NCBI GenBank assembly: GCA_947034895.1
Contig: OX344764.1
Span: forward strand, 64,523,348-64,587,347
DNA: 64,000 bases
Reading direction: 5' to 3'
Source of the DNA: Rhytidiadelphus loreus
Lineage: Eukaryota > Streptophyta > Bryopsida > Hypnales > Hylocomiaceae
Shown here in pieces: positions 11,999 to 23,414 of this stretch (position 1 is the stretch's first letter; every line of letters begins with the position of its first letter). The notes beneath the pieces were generated by a model, which had not been told where the DNA came from, did no database searches, and saw nothing but the letters and a program-made list of their open reading frames with translations. The position numbers were made by a program, and so were the translations under genes.

Positions 11999-13528
11999 CA
12001 AAAGATGGCAGTTGAATGAACACCAATGCTCATATTTGGCAGAAGAGCTCTTGAAAGTATCCCAGACCTTGCAAGCGAAGCTGGAGTCTGGAAACTTCAA
12101 GCCTGTTCGAGGCATTCAGAAGATTGTACTCCTCCATTTGCATGCCGCAGTAAAGCGGGCACAATTACTGGTGGAAAGATGCTGCTGTGAGACTTCGGCA
12201 AGTTGGCGTGTGGTCGCCATGACTTCAACAAATATCAAAGAGGAAGTCATAATCATTGTTTTGAATCTCCATCAATGGACATCTATGTTGGACATTGCCA
12301 TTGCTTCAGTGGAGAGAAGACCCTCTAAAGAGAACCTAGAGTTTCTGAAAACTTGGGAAGAAGGCTATCAGAGGTTGTTTAAGAAGCTGCATTCGAGCAA
12401 GCACCCACTCCAAGTTGCAGCACTTCAAGATCAGAAGACATTGCTTGAGAATGTTGCGGAATACTCAGAGGATGAGTATGCTTATGGAGTGTATTTGAAA
12501 TCACGGCTTGCTCCTATGGGAGGAGAAGTCCAGAGTGTTCCACAGTTGAAGGACTATAAAATTTCGCGTGAATTGGGACAAGGTACCAGTGGCATGGTTT
12601 TGGAAGTAACATGGATGGGGCATCAATGTGGTTTAAAAATTTCGAAAGGCAGTGAAAAGACCGAGGCTACCATTCTGGATCGGCTCCATCATCCGAACAT
12701 TGTGCGTTTTTTCCACTATTGGGAGGTTCCTCCTCCGGACCGTAATTCTTACATGGTGATGGAGCTTTTGCCTTCTGACCTGCAGAAGCACATTTTGAGG
12801 GAGTTGAGTCGATCATCAAGCCAGTCTCACAAGAAGAGTGTCGGTGTGCCATTCATTTTGTCTGTTGCAATTGATCTCATGTTTCAAGTGGCACAGGCTA
12901 TGCAGCATGTACATGACCAGAAATTAACTCACAGAGACTTGAAGACTTCCAACATACTTGTGAAGCCGGTGCCGGAAAGTATGAGCGAGTTACACTCCCA
13001 AGGGTATTTGGAAGTGAAATTGGCGGACTTTGGATTGGCAAAAGGATACATGGCTAGCTCAATTTCTGAAGGACTGACTCGCAATATGGGCACAACCGCC
13101 TATGGTGCACCAGAAATATTTGGGCAAGAAGAGACACAGACACACAAGAACTTTCCTCCCAAAGCTGATGTTTGGAGTTTTGGCATGGTTTGCTGGGAAA
13201 TTCTCACTGGACAGGTGCCGTTTTCAGAGGAGAGGTCTAAGGCAAAATTGCACAAGAGAATCAGATTTGAAGGCTTGAGGCCAAGTTTTCCAAAGGACTG
13301 TCGTGCTTATTTGCAATTTTGCATCGCTAGTTGCTGGGAGTTGCAACCTCAACGGCGACCCAATTTTACTGATCTTTGTAGGATGCTTCGGCATGCCCAA
13401 CTTTTGAATTTGGGATTGATTTGTTTGGAGGACACGGGTAATTCGTTTGGATATTCAGATCGAGCAGGTTTAATGAATACGATGAATTTCAATTCAACAA
13501 GTTCTGAAGTGGAATCAACCAAATCATG
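11928..13528 (+). other. Kinase half of the fusion (exon 1), with MLKL/HeLo-like helical N-terminus
   Basis: Exon 1 encodes residues 1-533 plus two bases of a codon. The catalytic features are intact: glycine loop GQGTSGMV (217-224), lysine K237, helix-C glutamate E246, HRDLKTSN (335-342), DFG (367-369), and GAPE for the APE motif (393-396). KADVWSFGMVCWEILTG follows, as in tyrosine-kinase-like/Raf-related plant kinases. The kinase should therefore be active and is cytosolic, as there is no signal peptide or membrane segment. The N-terminal 160 residues consist of predicted amphipathic helices. They resemble the four-helix bundle in front of plant MLKL-like and MCA-type proteins, but this is judged by eye. 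A C-terminal Ser/Asn-rich tail (500-533) leads to the linker. Confidence 0.85.
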
Positions 13529-16500
13529 GTACCTATCTATTTGTCTGCTGAATTGTGTCTTTTTTCTTAGATTGTCTATTCCTTGACGAAATACAATAAG
13601 TTAGTTTAAAACACATAACTTTATAAATTTTCATTTTTCAATACAATTTGGTGTTGTGTATGCAATGATTTTGAAAAGTTTCAGACTTTTGAATATAACA
13701 TTGCTCACTATTGTTTGTCAGGTTTCGAGGTGGAATTGGATTGATTTCAAATTTTCGCAACAAAGGACGTGGATACAAACCAATCCAACATACAGTAGAA
13801 GGTAGTAGAATCACTTTTGCTTGTTATGGAATGAAATTGAATTATGTATATATTTTTGCTTAAAGATTTAGGTGTTAGGTTTAATTGAATTGTTGTCCTT
13901 AATAGTATCATTATTATTTTTAATCTTATTAGTAATAATTTGGAAGAAGCCTGGTAATGTCTAAAGGTGTACTCATGATCAAATTAATCAGTTAGTAAAT
14001 TATTACATTAGTTTCTAATTTATTGAAAATGCATAATGCATTTAAAACATTATATACTATAGAGTGTTTTGAGATAAGGTGGACACGAAATTAAGCATGA
14101 ATTTTTTGTCATTAAACCCTAAGAGAATTGGTTAAGAGAGCTTAAGAGAGCTTGGTAGAAGGGGGCATGTAGATCTGAACTTAAAAACAAACAAACTCAT
14201 ACTCCACCTAGAGGCTGTTGGGGGTCAAAGAATAGCCAGTTCTAGCTTGATGAACATTGGTTGGAGTGATTTTTGGTGAATTATGGTATTAAACTTGTCA
14301 TTTGAAATTTAAAAATAAGATATAAACCCTTTGAATAATCAAATTGATTTATGAAGTGTTTTCAATTTTATGTGATGTTTATGATTATCTTATGAATTTT
14401 GGCAGATTCAAGTAATTTTACGTCACAACCTATTTTGGGGATTGTCAATGAATTTTCAGTTAAAAAAAGAATGAGGATGTGATGGTTAGCTGTTTGCAAA
14501 ATCAAGTTTTCCCAGTTCACATATCAGAGGACATTGAATATAGAAAGTGCACTTAGAGATTGAAAATATAAAAGAATTGAAAGATTGACTTTTATAGATT
14601 GCTAACCACCTTGATGATGCAAATTAGTCTTGTTAAACGATTAAGCTTGATAAAACAGTTATTTAGCAAACCAAATAAATGTTTTTTCAAGCTTAATCGT
14701 TGAAAGAATGGAGCCTGTGACCGAGGTAGTTAGCCAAAACAAAATTGGATGAATAGGTGCATTTTCATTTCTACAGTTCCCTTGAAAGTCATCCATTCGA
14801 TAGTTTTATTCCTCAGCGTCCTTACTTGGTTAATTTGGGACCATGTATGATAACATGTTATTCTTTTATGTTATTGCAGGTTCAAATGATCACACATTAC
14901 AACCTACTCCTGAGATTGTAAGTCAAAAGCCCCCCCAAAAGTAAGACATTGAGGTTTGATCTTTGCAAAATTCCAATGAGGTATATGTTGATTTAACTTG
15001 AACACACAGAAAAATGATGAAAGAAGAAGATTTGAATTTAAAGAGATATAAAGAATCCACAAAATTAATAGTAGTAAAAGAATGGCTCTTAAAGACCATT
15101 AATCAATCTTGTTGTAGCCATTGAAACCTTATCAAATGATAATTCTATTGAGGGAATGTAAAAGGCATGTTAGACTACTATAATTGTACTATATATGGCA
15201 TTGATGTTACTTATTAAACATGAATAAATGATTCTTGTACCCTGCACCAAAAATCGTTTGTATCGTAATCACATTGTTTGTTTTCAACCTCTATTTGACT
15301 GCCAAAGGTACCGATTCTAGGCCAAATCAAAGGGTGGAGAAATCAGGGTGAGATGGAGGAGGTCGGAAGGAAGCAAGCTCGAAACAAGGATATAGGAGAA
15401 GCATTTAATGCAGAGCTTAGGAATGCAGGTCACGAGGCAACTGAAAAAGTAAGCAATTCAGCATGGTTCCCATTATTATATTGGAATTTTTTTGTGGGGT
15501 CATGTTGGTAGTGAAAAGGGGATTTTATATTCTCTTAGAATGCATTTTTTGGATACTGTATGAATAAACTACGAATTCTCAAAGAGCTGAAAATAGGTGT
15601 TCCTAAAAGCGATCATAGAGTCTCATGAATAGTGGGAGTACATTTTAGGCAAGGATCTCTAGTGTGCAATTTTAGAAAGCGTGCGATTTTAGGTGTAGTT
15701 ACCTTGCATTACATTAAAGCAACAAGCTTGAGATAACAAAAAATCCTAGTACACCTTGAAGGCCACCCAAGTGCATTGAAAGATATGATTTGCTGTTGGT
15801 AGTTACGGTGTTGGGGTTCAGTCGAAGGGCTCTTCTAGGGCAAGTTGGGTGTAAGCATGACTTAGCTAGACTTCTATGGCCACTTCTGAATGCGAATGGG
15901 GTTGTTCAACCTCCCACTTTGAAATTGTGTAAGAAATTCATACGCAGCGATAAAAGGTTGGCTCTTGTACCCAACGTGATCTCCAGCTTTTTACAGGTCT
16001 CCCGTTGGAAGCACACAGTTACATATGTTAAATGCTTAAAAGGGATACCAATAGTATCCTAGGTCTACCTTATAACTTTCCCACCGTCGTGCTTTTAGCT
16101 GTAGTTATGGTGGTTAGAAATTTTGAAGAGTACTGCTTGTAAATGGTTCTGTACTTGAGCTAAGAGTGTGAAGGTGAGGAATAGCATGTTTATTTTTCTT
16201 TCTTTGAGGGGAATTAAAACTTAAGGTTGAGTACTGATATGTTTTGACAATGATTGTGTGATATGGCTGTGAATGAAGGTGAAGACACATGCTATCCCAC
16301 CGGCACACATTGACAGCACAATCAAAGCCGCTGAATCTGTGATGGATCAGTTTAATGTTTCTCGTCAGGTAAGGACTGCATCATTTGGCCCTGCATCATT
16401 TGATCGATGTTCGCATCTCAGAATAGAGCAAAGAACATTAACCCTAGAGGATCAAGATTTCATGATTTGATTGATCATGTTGAGGAAAAACATCATTCTG

Positions 16501-19500
16501 GCAGGGCTAAATTTTAGAGCACCCAAATCCATGAAGGACATTGCATGCTTTGGTCATAAAATATGTTAAAATCAACCTAAACAAAATCTTCATATGACCC
16601 ACTCAAAAGTGCTAAAATGATTTGCGGACCAGTTTTGGGCCCTTATTCTACAGGTGCTCAACGTGTGTATTACTTTTGATGACTCTTGATGTACTTTGGT
16701 ATAAAGGTGGAAACGAAGGTGCCTCAAGTACCCAAAAGCTATAGGCGCAAATTTTTGGCTGCCATTGACCAGCTTACTGAGAATCTGATCTTTGATCCGA
16801 GTTTGAAAGCAATGGACATGGCTCTGAGTCATGCGAGGGATTTGAACATTGGTGGAGAGATCCCGGTGCTTCTGGGTCATGCGAGGGATTCGAACCATGG
16901 TCTAGAGTTCAAGGAGCTCCTGACAAATAGCAGGTGTGTCTTGGAGATAGGAACCATCATTTGGCAAATACCTTTGTCTTGGTAGCTGGATTCCGTATGC
17001 TTGTAACGGTTTGTATTTTCCGTTGTTTCCAGATGAATGGAGAATGGGATGATTAGGTACTAGCAAATTCACAATTATGCTTGAGGGTTAATTAATATCT
17101 TGCTGTTTTGTGCCATTGGTAGTAAGCCAATAGATCCCGCAGGACTCCAGACCCTTAATCCACCAGTTCTTCCAGTTCTAATTTCACCAAGAATTGTTCT
17201 TCAACTAGCTGAAATGGCGCAGCTTTTAGTTGGTGCTGACCTTCATCAATGTCTGAAGATCTACAGGTAACGATCATGCATGTTCTATGAATCCTTGAAA
17301 TCTACGGAAAATAGTACAATTACACCTTCTTTGTTAGCACTATTCAACGCCATGTGCATTTTTGTCTAATTTATTATCCCATCCTACCTATACGACCTTC
17401 AATACTACATGCAACGTGCGTAGGCGACGATGGCAATCAAAGCAACACAGTTTATCCTCTATACTGTATGATACACGATTTCATAAGTTCACTACGAATT
17501 CAAACACCGTCTATTTGAGTATCTCTGGATAGATAAGATTCGAATATTAAGTCATTGATGCGGTGGGCGCAGGGATGTAAGAGCTTCCACTTTAGAGACG
17601 AGTCTATCGAATTTGGGTGTTGAAAGACTAAGTGATTATGATATTTTCAAAATGCCGTGGGAGTTGCTGGAAGGCAAGATCAGAAATTGGATTCAGTACG
17701 TGCGCGTTGAGGTAAGCACATCATGCATAACCTTCCTTTTATGGACGTCCATTTTGTGATGTTGGCCTCGGAAATTTTGAGGCAATGAAAGAAAAAAAAT
17801 ATTGTGATTAATCCCTCTTCTATGACTGCTCTCAGGTAATGCTTCTCTTTTGGGCCGAGCGGCAGCTATGTGACCAGATATGGGCTCGCCACCACCCTCA
17901 TGGAGAGAAATGTTTTGCAGACGTGACTGAATACAGCGTTCACATGCTGTTAAGCTTTGGAGAAGCCATTTCCCGGAGCAAACTAGCACCGAAGAAACTT
18001 TTTGCGCTTCTTGATATGTATGTAATTATGGATGACCTTCAGCGTGAGGTGATTGATTCTTATTTCCTCACTCCTCATAATATATGCGTCCAGGGCATAT
18101 CCCATTCACCAAGCATCAGTTGGCAGTCCTCAGGAAGTTTTTTCTAGTTAGTTTGAAGCTTGTAGATCAAATGTCCTCTGGAATTGTCTCATTTCTGTAA
18201 CCCTAAGTGCTCAAGTTGATAAAATAATAATTCCCATTTGAAATCTAATTGTCGATTGTAGTAATGGTCAAAACATATTTCTATTGTTGAAAAATGCAGA
18301 TTATGTTTGTTCCATTTAGTTGGTACATTTACTTACCTTCCTAAATGATCTTATTTCACACTCTCATAGATATGGAAGCAGTCACTTTTACTATTTGGAC
18401 ACTTGGGGATTAAGATCGTTGACAGTACTCGAGAATAAGAGACATGTTGTTTAATGAAAGGCGTACGTCTATCAAATCTTACTCGACCGTTTTACGTTGT
18501 GCTTTGTATCAGATTGAACTAGTGTTTTCAGCTGATGCGGCCACAGGCATGCGGGAAGCATGGACCACACTTTTCAGGCGATTGGGTCAGACAGCTAAAG
18601 ATACTTTAGCAGACTTTGAAGATGTTGTGGACAAAGATCCAAACAAAACGCTTCCTCTCGACGGAATGGTTCATATGCTTACTAGCTATGTCGTCAATTA
18701 TGTCAAACTTCTACTGGAGTAAGTTTCCACCTATACTCTTGTATTGGCTTGAGTTCTCACTTTTTCTTTCAGTACCAAAAAAAACACTTCTTTTGTCATT
18801 AAGCATGAGGATTTTCTCTACATGTTTTGCACATTCTTGCTGCTTCTTCTATCTTAATTCTGGGATTTAATTTATTTTTGGAATTTCTTGTGGTTTGATA
18901 ATTCACCAGTCAGTCGGCCAACCTGATAGTAGAGGATATGAAGCATTAAGCATTTAAACCAATATGTAGGCGTGTGCTTTCATTGAGAGATAACTATAGA
19001 GCTCACTGAAGAGATCTCTTTGGGTTATGGGAACCAAAGCTCTCTTGAGATCAATTTATCTCACTAGGTAAGAATTTCTTATTCAACCATTCAAAGTGGG
19101 AGGTTTAGACCGCTATCAAAGGGCCAGCAGACAGATCCATGTCCACTCAAAGATCACAACTTCTATTTGCTCCGGTGCAGCTATCAGTATACATTAAACA
19201 AGTTGCTCTCGGACGGCACAGTTGACGACAAGACATCAAACCTGGCAGCTGCTATCGTTCGCATAATGTCAGCATTGCAAAGTAACTTAGAGGAGAAATC
19301 GAAGCTGTATGAAGACAAGGGGCTTTCGTACATATTCCTGATGAACAACATCCATTACATGGTGGAATCTGTCCTCAAGTATGGACACATCGCTTCCGTT
19401 CCTAAACTTGCTGCTCATGTGTGCTCAAGCACTTGATATGCTTGCTGTAATTTTCCATAATTTGAGCACCATGGCGTTATGCAGATCAGAAGCAAAGGAT

Positions 19501-20976
19501 ATGTTAGGTGATGATTGGATACAGAAACAACGAAGATTTGTTCAGCAGTATGGCAGTAGTTACCAACAAGCTTCCTGGAGTAAGGTTTGCAACAAGTCCG
19601 AGACTCTGCATAGAATGCATCTTATTCTTGCGCACCATATTAGGCTCTTGTGACAGTGTCTTTGTCTAACTCCTAAAGGACCAAGTATTCACGGTTTAAA
19701 ATTGGATTGATGATGCTGTGAAATATATAATTCAGTAGGGGCCTAACTTTTCACCGCCAGAGTCCGTGAAGAACATTGCATGACTTGGTCAAAGAATGAA
19801 TAAAATTGGACGAAATAAAAGTCCCCTTTTGACATTCTCAAAACTGCTTTGAAAAAAAATAAAAATATGCCTAATTGGGGCCTCGAGGTCCTTTTAAGGG
19901 GTTAAACAATCTCCAGCACAGGTGTAAACAATACCTGAAAGAGAGTGGATTTTCAGGTCTTGCAATACATAACGATATCTGAAGGTGGAATATCCGATGG
20001 TGATAGTGGCATTTCGAAATCCCAGCTTGAAGAAAGGTCAGAAAACATAACTTGAAATGAGCCTTTTCTCACTGACAATGAGCAGTTGTGGATGGTGGTG
20101 AGACTCAATTGTTGGGCTGCTTCTGTTATGCAGGTTGAAAGGATTCAATTCGACGTTTGAAGATGTGCACCTGCGTCAAACGCAATGGGCAATTCCTGAC
20201 AATGAGCTCCGACTTGCAGTTCAAGTGCAGGTTCAAGACATTCTTCTATATGCCTACAGCTCATTCTTGAGGTACCATTCAAATCGATCCCTTGCATTTA
20301 CTTTCCTACCACAAAAGCTCTAATTTCCTTATCTAAGGTACAGGATACCCAAATCCGAAGTACCAGATCCCACCTCTTATACCAACCCCTGTTACTAATA
20401 GCATCTCAGCAATTCATACACTTCGCTAAACCGTTGTGGACCTGATCCTGTCTTGTATACCAACCCCTTGGACTAATGGCAAATCATCTACTCATACACT
20501 TGATTGGTCTTATTTGCAAGGGTTGTAAGCACTACTTGGCCAAATGCATATGGAAACCTATTTTTGAATGGAAATAGAGTAGTCAACTGTCAGTTACAGT
20601 GGTCTACAATATCTGCTTTGAATGATTGCGCAAGTATTTCGTAAATTGTGATACAGATTTGGTCCCAAAAGATTTGGCTCTTGCAACCAAGACCATTCCG
20701 TATCTCTATTTTGATCTCGTGAGTGTATATATATATATATATAATGTTACATGCTTAAAGTGATGCAAATAGTATCCTCTTTTCTGAATAGAACATCAAA
20801 TAGCACATCTAAATTTGCCTTGGCTTTGGCTTTGCAGTATGCCGATTGAGGAGATCCGAGTGCCTATGTACTTGAAGTACAGTACTTATGACTTGCAGCG
20901 TATGTTGCTTGACTTGTTCGCTGGGTCGTTCATGGAGTTGGCCTACGATGCAACAGGCACTCGCAATAGTCTGTGA
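11928..20976 (+). CDS. Helical N-domain / protein kinase / EXO70 fusion protein, 1,177 residues
   Basis: Fifteen exons form one frame: 11928-13528, 13722-13801, 14880-14917, 15308-15448, 16279-16368, 16707-16933, 17123-17266, 17573-17711, 17836-18048, 18513-18718, 19181-19378, 19485-19584, 19957-20036, 20134-20271, 20838-20976. Every intron is GT-AG and every phase matches; the spliced length is 3,534 bases. Residues 1-160 are mostly helical, 210-490 form a Ser/Thr kinase, 535-620 a linker, and 621-1177 an EXO70. EXO70 is the exocyst subunit that binds plasma-membrane phosphoinositides and tethers secretory vesicles. The alternative is two adjacent genes: retaining intron 1 gives a stop at 13584-13586 (552 residues), and EXO70 would then start at an ATG in exon 4 (15353) or at 16273. 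The fusion is favoured because the three linker exons have clean sites and exact phases, and because EXO70 lacks its own normal N-terminus. Translation may be damped by an overlapping upstream ORF. Confidence 0.75.
16279..20976 (+). other. EXO70: EXO70 half of the fusion (exons 5-15)
   Basis: Residues 621-1177 align by eye with EXO70A-type proteins from about residue 54 to the C-terminus. Recognisable blocks are THAIPPAHIDSTIKAAESVM with QFNVSRQ, DVRASTLETSLSNLGVERLS, MPWELLEGKIRNWIQYVRVE, LLSFGEAISRSKLAPKKLFA followed by LLDMY, the DGMVHMLTSYVVNYVKLLLD block, YIFLMNNIHYMV, RSEAKDMLGDDWIQ as K-SEAKDMLGDDWIQ, RQTQWAIPDNELR, and a short C-terminal helix YSTYDLQRMLLDLF. The normal N-terminal ~50 residues of EXO70, part of the helix that packs with other exocyst subunits, are missing and replaced by the kinase linker. 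The region with KNPQKYI in standard EXO70 is shortened. Exon 6 (16707-16933) carries a small internal duplication. The half is otherwise complete, without stops or frameshifts. Confidence 0.92.
19666..19905. mobile_element. Short TTAA-type element in intron 12 of the fusion gene
   Basis: About 240 bp, starting CTAACTCCTAAAGGACCAAG and ending GGTCCTTTTAAGGGGTTAA. The ends are inverted repeats of the same TIR family as 38139-39060; the left TTAA is mutated to CTAA. It lies entirely inside the intron between 19584 and 19957 and does not touch splice sites. Part of its interior resembles sequence near 16530 and 60340. Confidence 0.5.
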
Positions 20977-23414
20977 AGGTAATTCTGTGCATTATGTGGT
21001 TATATTTTAAGTGCATCAAATCTTCGGGATAAAAAATAAGATAGATGACTTTAGGATAGTGGGAGTTGACTCCGAGTGCTTGCATCTACAAAGTTTCAAG
21101 CACGCTGGGGAAGATGATGGTTTTAATTTACATAGCATTCCCAGAATGTCTGCTGTGGGAATTGCATACTGTTAGTAGTTCCTTGCACCAAGGTAATTGC
21201 ACTTAATTGCGTCCAAGGAATCAATTGAACATTGTTCATATTATCAGATTTCCTCAATTTTGTTGGATCTTGTTGGAACTCAAAAGAGTATTTTAGATTC
21301 TCTTCTTAGGTGTACCTGAAAATTAAACGACCTTGGCACTCATGAATAGAGGCAGTACATTATAGGCAATATTTTTTAGGGTTTGGATTTAGAAAAAGGG
21401 TAACAATTAGGTGTAGTAGTCACCCTTTGATCATGTGCAACAGAGAGATAGTTAATAACCCAATCCTTTTGGATTCACACCTTTTTCATGCTTGTATTGC
21501 CGCAACTGCCATATGATTGATGCCATGTTAAGTGATTATTATCGTCCACATAATTATCGATTTGCAACCTGAACTTATTTATTTTTCATCATTATACTCG
21601 ATTCCTTGGACATGTATAAGACTTAAGAGAAGAGTGCATCAAGATTACTTTTGAGATACCAATTGTAATGAAAACATGAGAGGCCTACAGAACTCAATAA
21701 GGAAGTGAGATGGAACTTGTTAAATTTAGTACGAGGTACTCTGCTTCTGAAAATGAAGGAGCTTACCTCAAGGATATTACTTCATATTCTTCAAGTAGTT
21801 TGGATCAACAACCTTGACAACCATGATAAGTCACCTTGACTCTTAGAATATGCTTATAGAAAAAATAGAAAACGTGTTAAACCTTAAAGGACGAAGGAGT
21901 GACCTTGAAAATCATCCCTTTTCATTATGGTGTGAATCGTGGGCTTTAGAAATAGCAAAAGTACTCATTGGAAGCCAAACTACTGTAGAAGACCTCCTCT
22001 CTTTACAACAAAATTTTGAGGATGAATAGTTGTATTTCTGTCATACTACAAGGATTCCTTGTCATCCATTAGATGTCAAATGTTTGTGTCAATGTTTAAG
22101 GGTTAAAAGAGAAGAGGGTTTATGTATTAGAAAAGCTCACATCATTAAAGAAAGCTTTCTAATTTTAACATGCATGCTATCAGGTATTCATTGAAGTAGG
22201 GACTCCCAAATGTGCCACTAACTCAAAAGTGCTATCTTCACTAGATGTACATTCAATTAATCAATATCTATCTCTAATTGAAAAAATGTTATTTCAATTT
22301 TGAAACCTCTACTAATTTTATTTTACCCTTTATAATTTTTATTTGGTGTGCTAAAATCTTCTTTTAGTTGCTAACAAGAAAATATATTAAAATTTTATGA
22401 GTCTAATAATAATAAATATAATATGTAGAAAAAAGTGGTGCTTTTGGAAATCCCTTCTTTAAAGTACATACCAAGTGTTAACCTAGTTTGCCACTAAATA
22501 TGAGTGTAAATTATTTTATTTTACTTTTTAGAGATGGAATCACATACTTTCTATAAGTTGTAAAATTTTCAAATTTTTTTGTGAAAATTTGAAATTCCTA
22601 TGATTTTTACTAATAAGAGAAGAAAATTCATATCAAATACAAAATATGCTTGAAAAATCTGTAAATTTCACTATGGGTGTATAATATAGTATCAAACATC
22701 ATGGTGTTATCCAAATTTCTCTATCATTCTATGATTAGAACATCATTGTATTGTGGTTATAGGTCCAAAAATTAAATAGCTTTACATGTCAAATCTAACA
22801 CTATCAATATTGATGAAAAAAAATATGAAGTTAGATGAAATAATTTATGTGACTATAAATAGTTTCTTCCATTTCAAAACCTACTATACAATTCTTTTTA
22901 CATGAATTTGCAATGTGATTTTTTCCCCCAAAGTTCCAATTGTTAGAGGGGATTTGAGGGCAAAAATAGCTCGTTTCAGGCCTAATCCTGATGATGTTCC
23001 CACAGTAGTAAAAGAATGCGGTGCGTTAAAAAGTTTTTGTTTTTTTATAAAAAAATAAAAAAAAAAGTTGAAAAAATAAAAAATTATTTTCTTAAATGAC
23101 ATGGCACTATCTCCACCACATTAGACTACATTGCTGATAGTGTTTCCAACGCAGTCGAGACAAATTTGAGAGCCGGGAACTCATAGGCTTTCTAATGGAG
23201 TCCTTATCAAGGTTTGCCTCCTCAAGCATTTAACATACTGAAAACTAATTTTGGCATTGTACCCATAATACATAAATTTGATTAAAAAGATCATTAATTA
23301 ATTTTTTCAAAAAAAAATTTATGCTTAAAATACATTTGAGTGATTATGCAAATAAACAACAAATTACAAAATAAATCTATTTGCCATACTTTTATTTACC
23401 TCCAAAGTATTTAC
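20977..23414. other. Gene-free region downstream of the fusion gene
   Basis: No exon-like sequence was recognised. It holds the 3' side of the EXO70 gene and dispersed AT-rich repeats. An element of about 230 bp at 21877-22106 is listed separately. Confidence 0.4.
21877..22106. mobile_element. Short TTAA-flanked element
   Basis: Begins TTAAACCTTAAAGGACGAAG and ends GTTTAAGGGTTAA. TIR similarity is short (about 8-9 bases) and size is close to that of 26697-26925. Non-coding. Confidence 0.4.

Noticed and set aside
13529..13586. Extension of the kinase to a stop at 13586 as the true C-terminus
   Set aside because: The extension reads straight through a good donor (ATG|GTACCT) into AT-rich sequence and gives a Leu/Phe-rich tail; splicing restores a smooth frame. 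It is kept as an alternative form only.
16860..16900. tRNA B-box-like GGATTCGAACC
   Set aside because: It lies inside a coding exon of EXO70 and no matching A box or cloverleaf was found.
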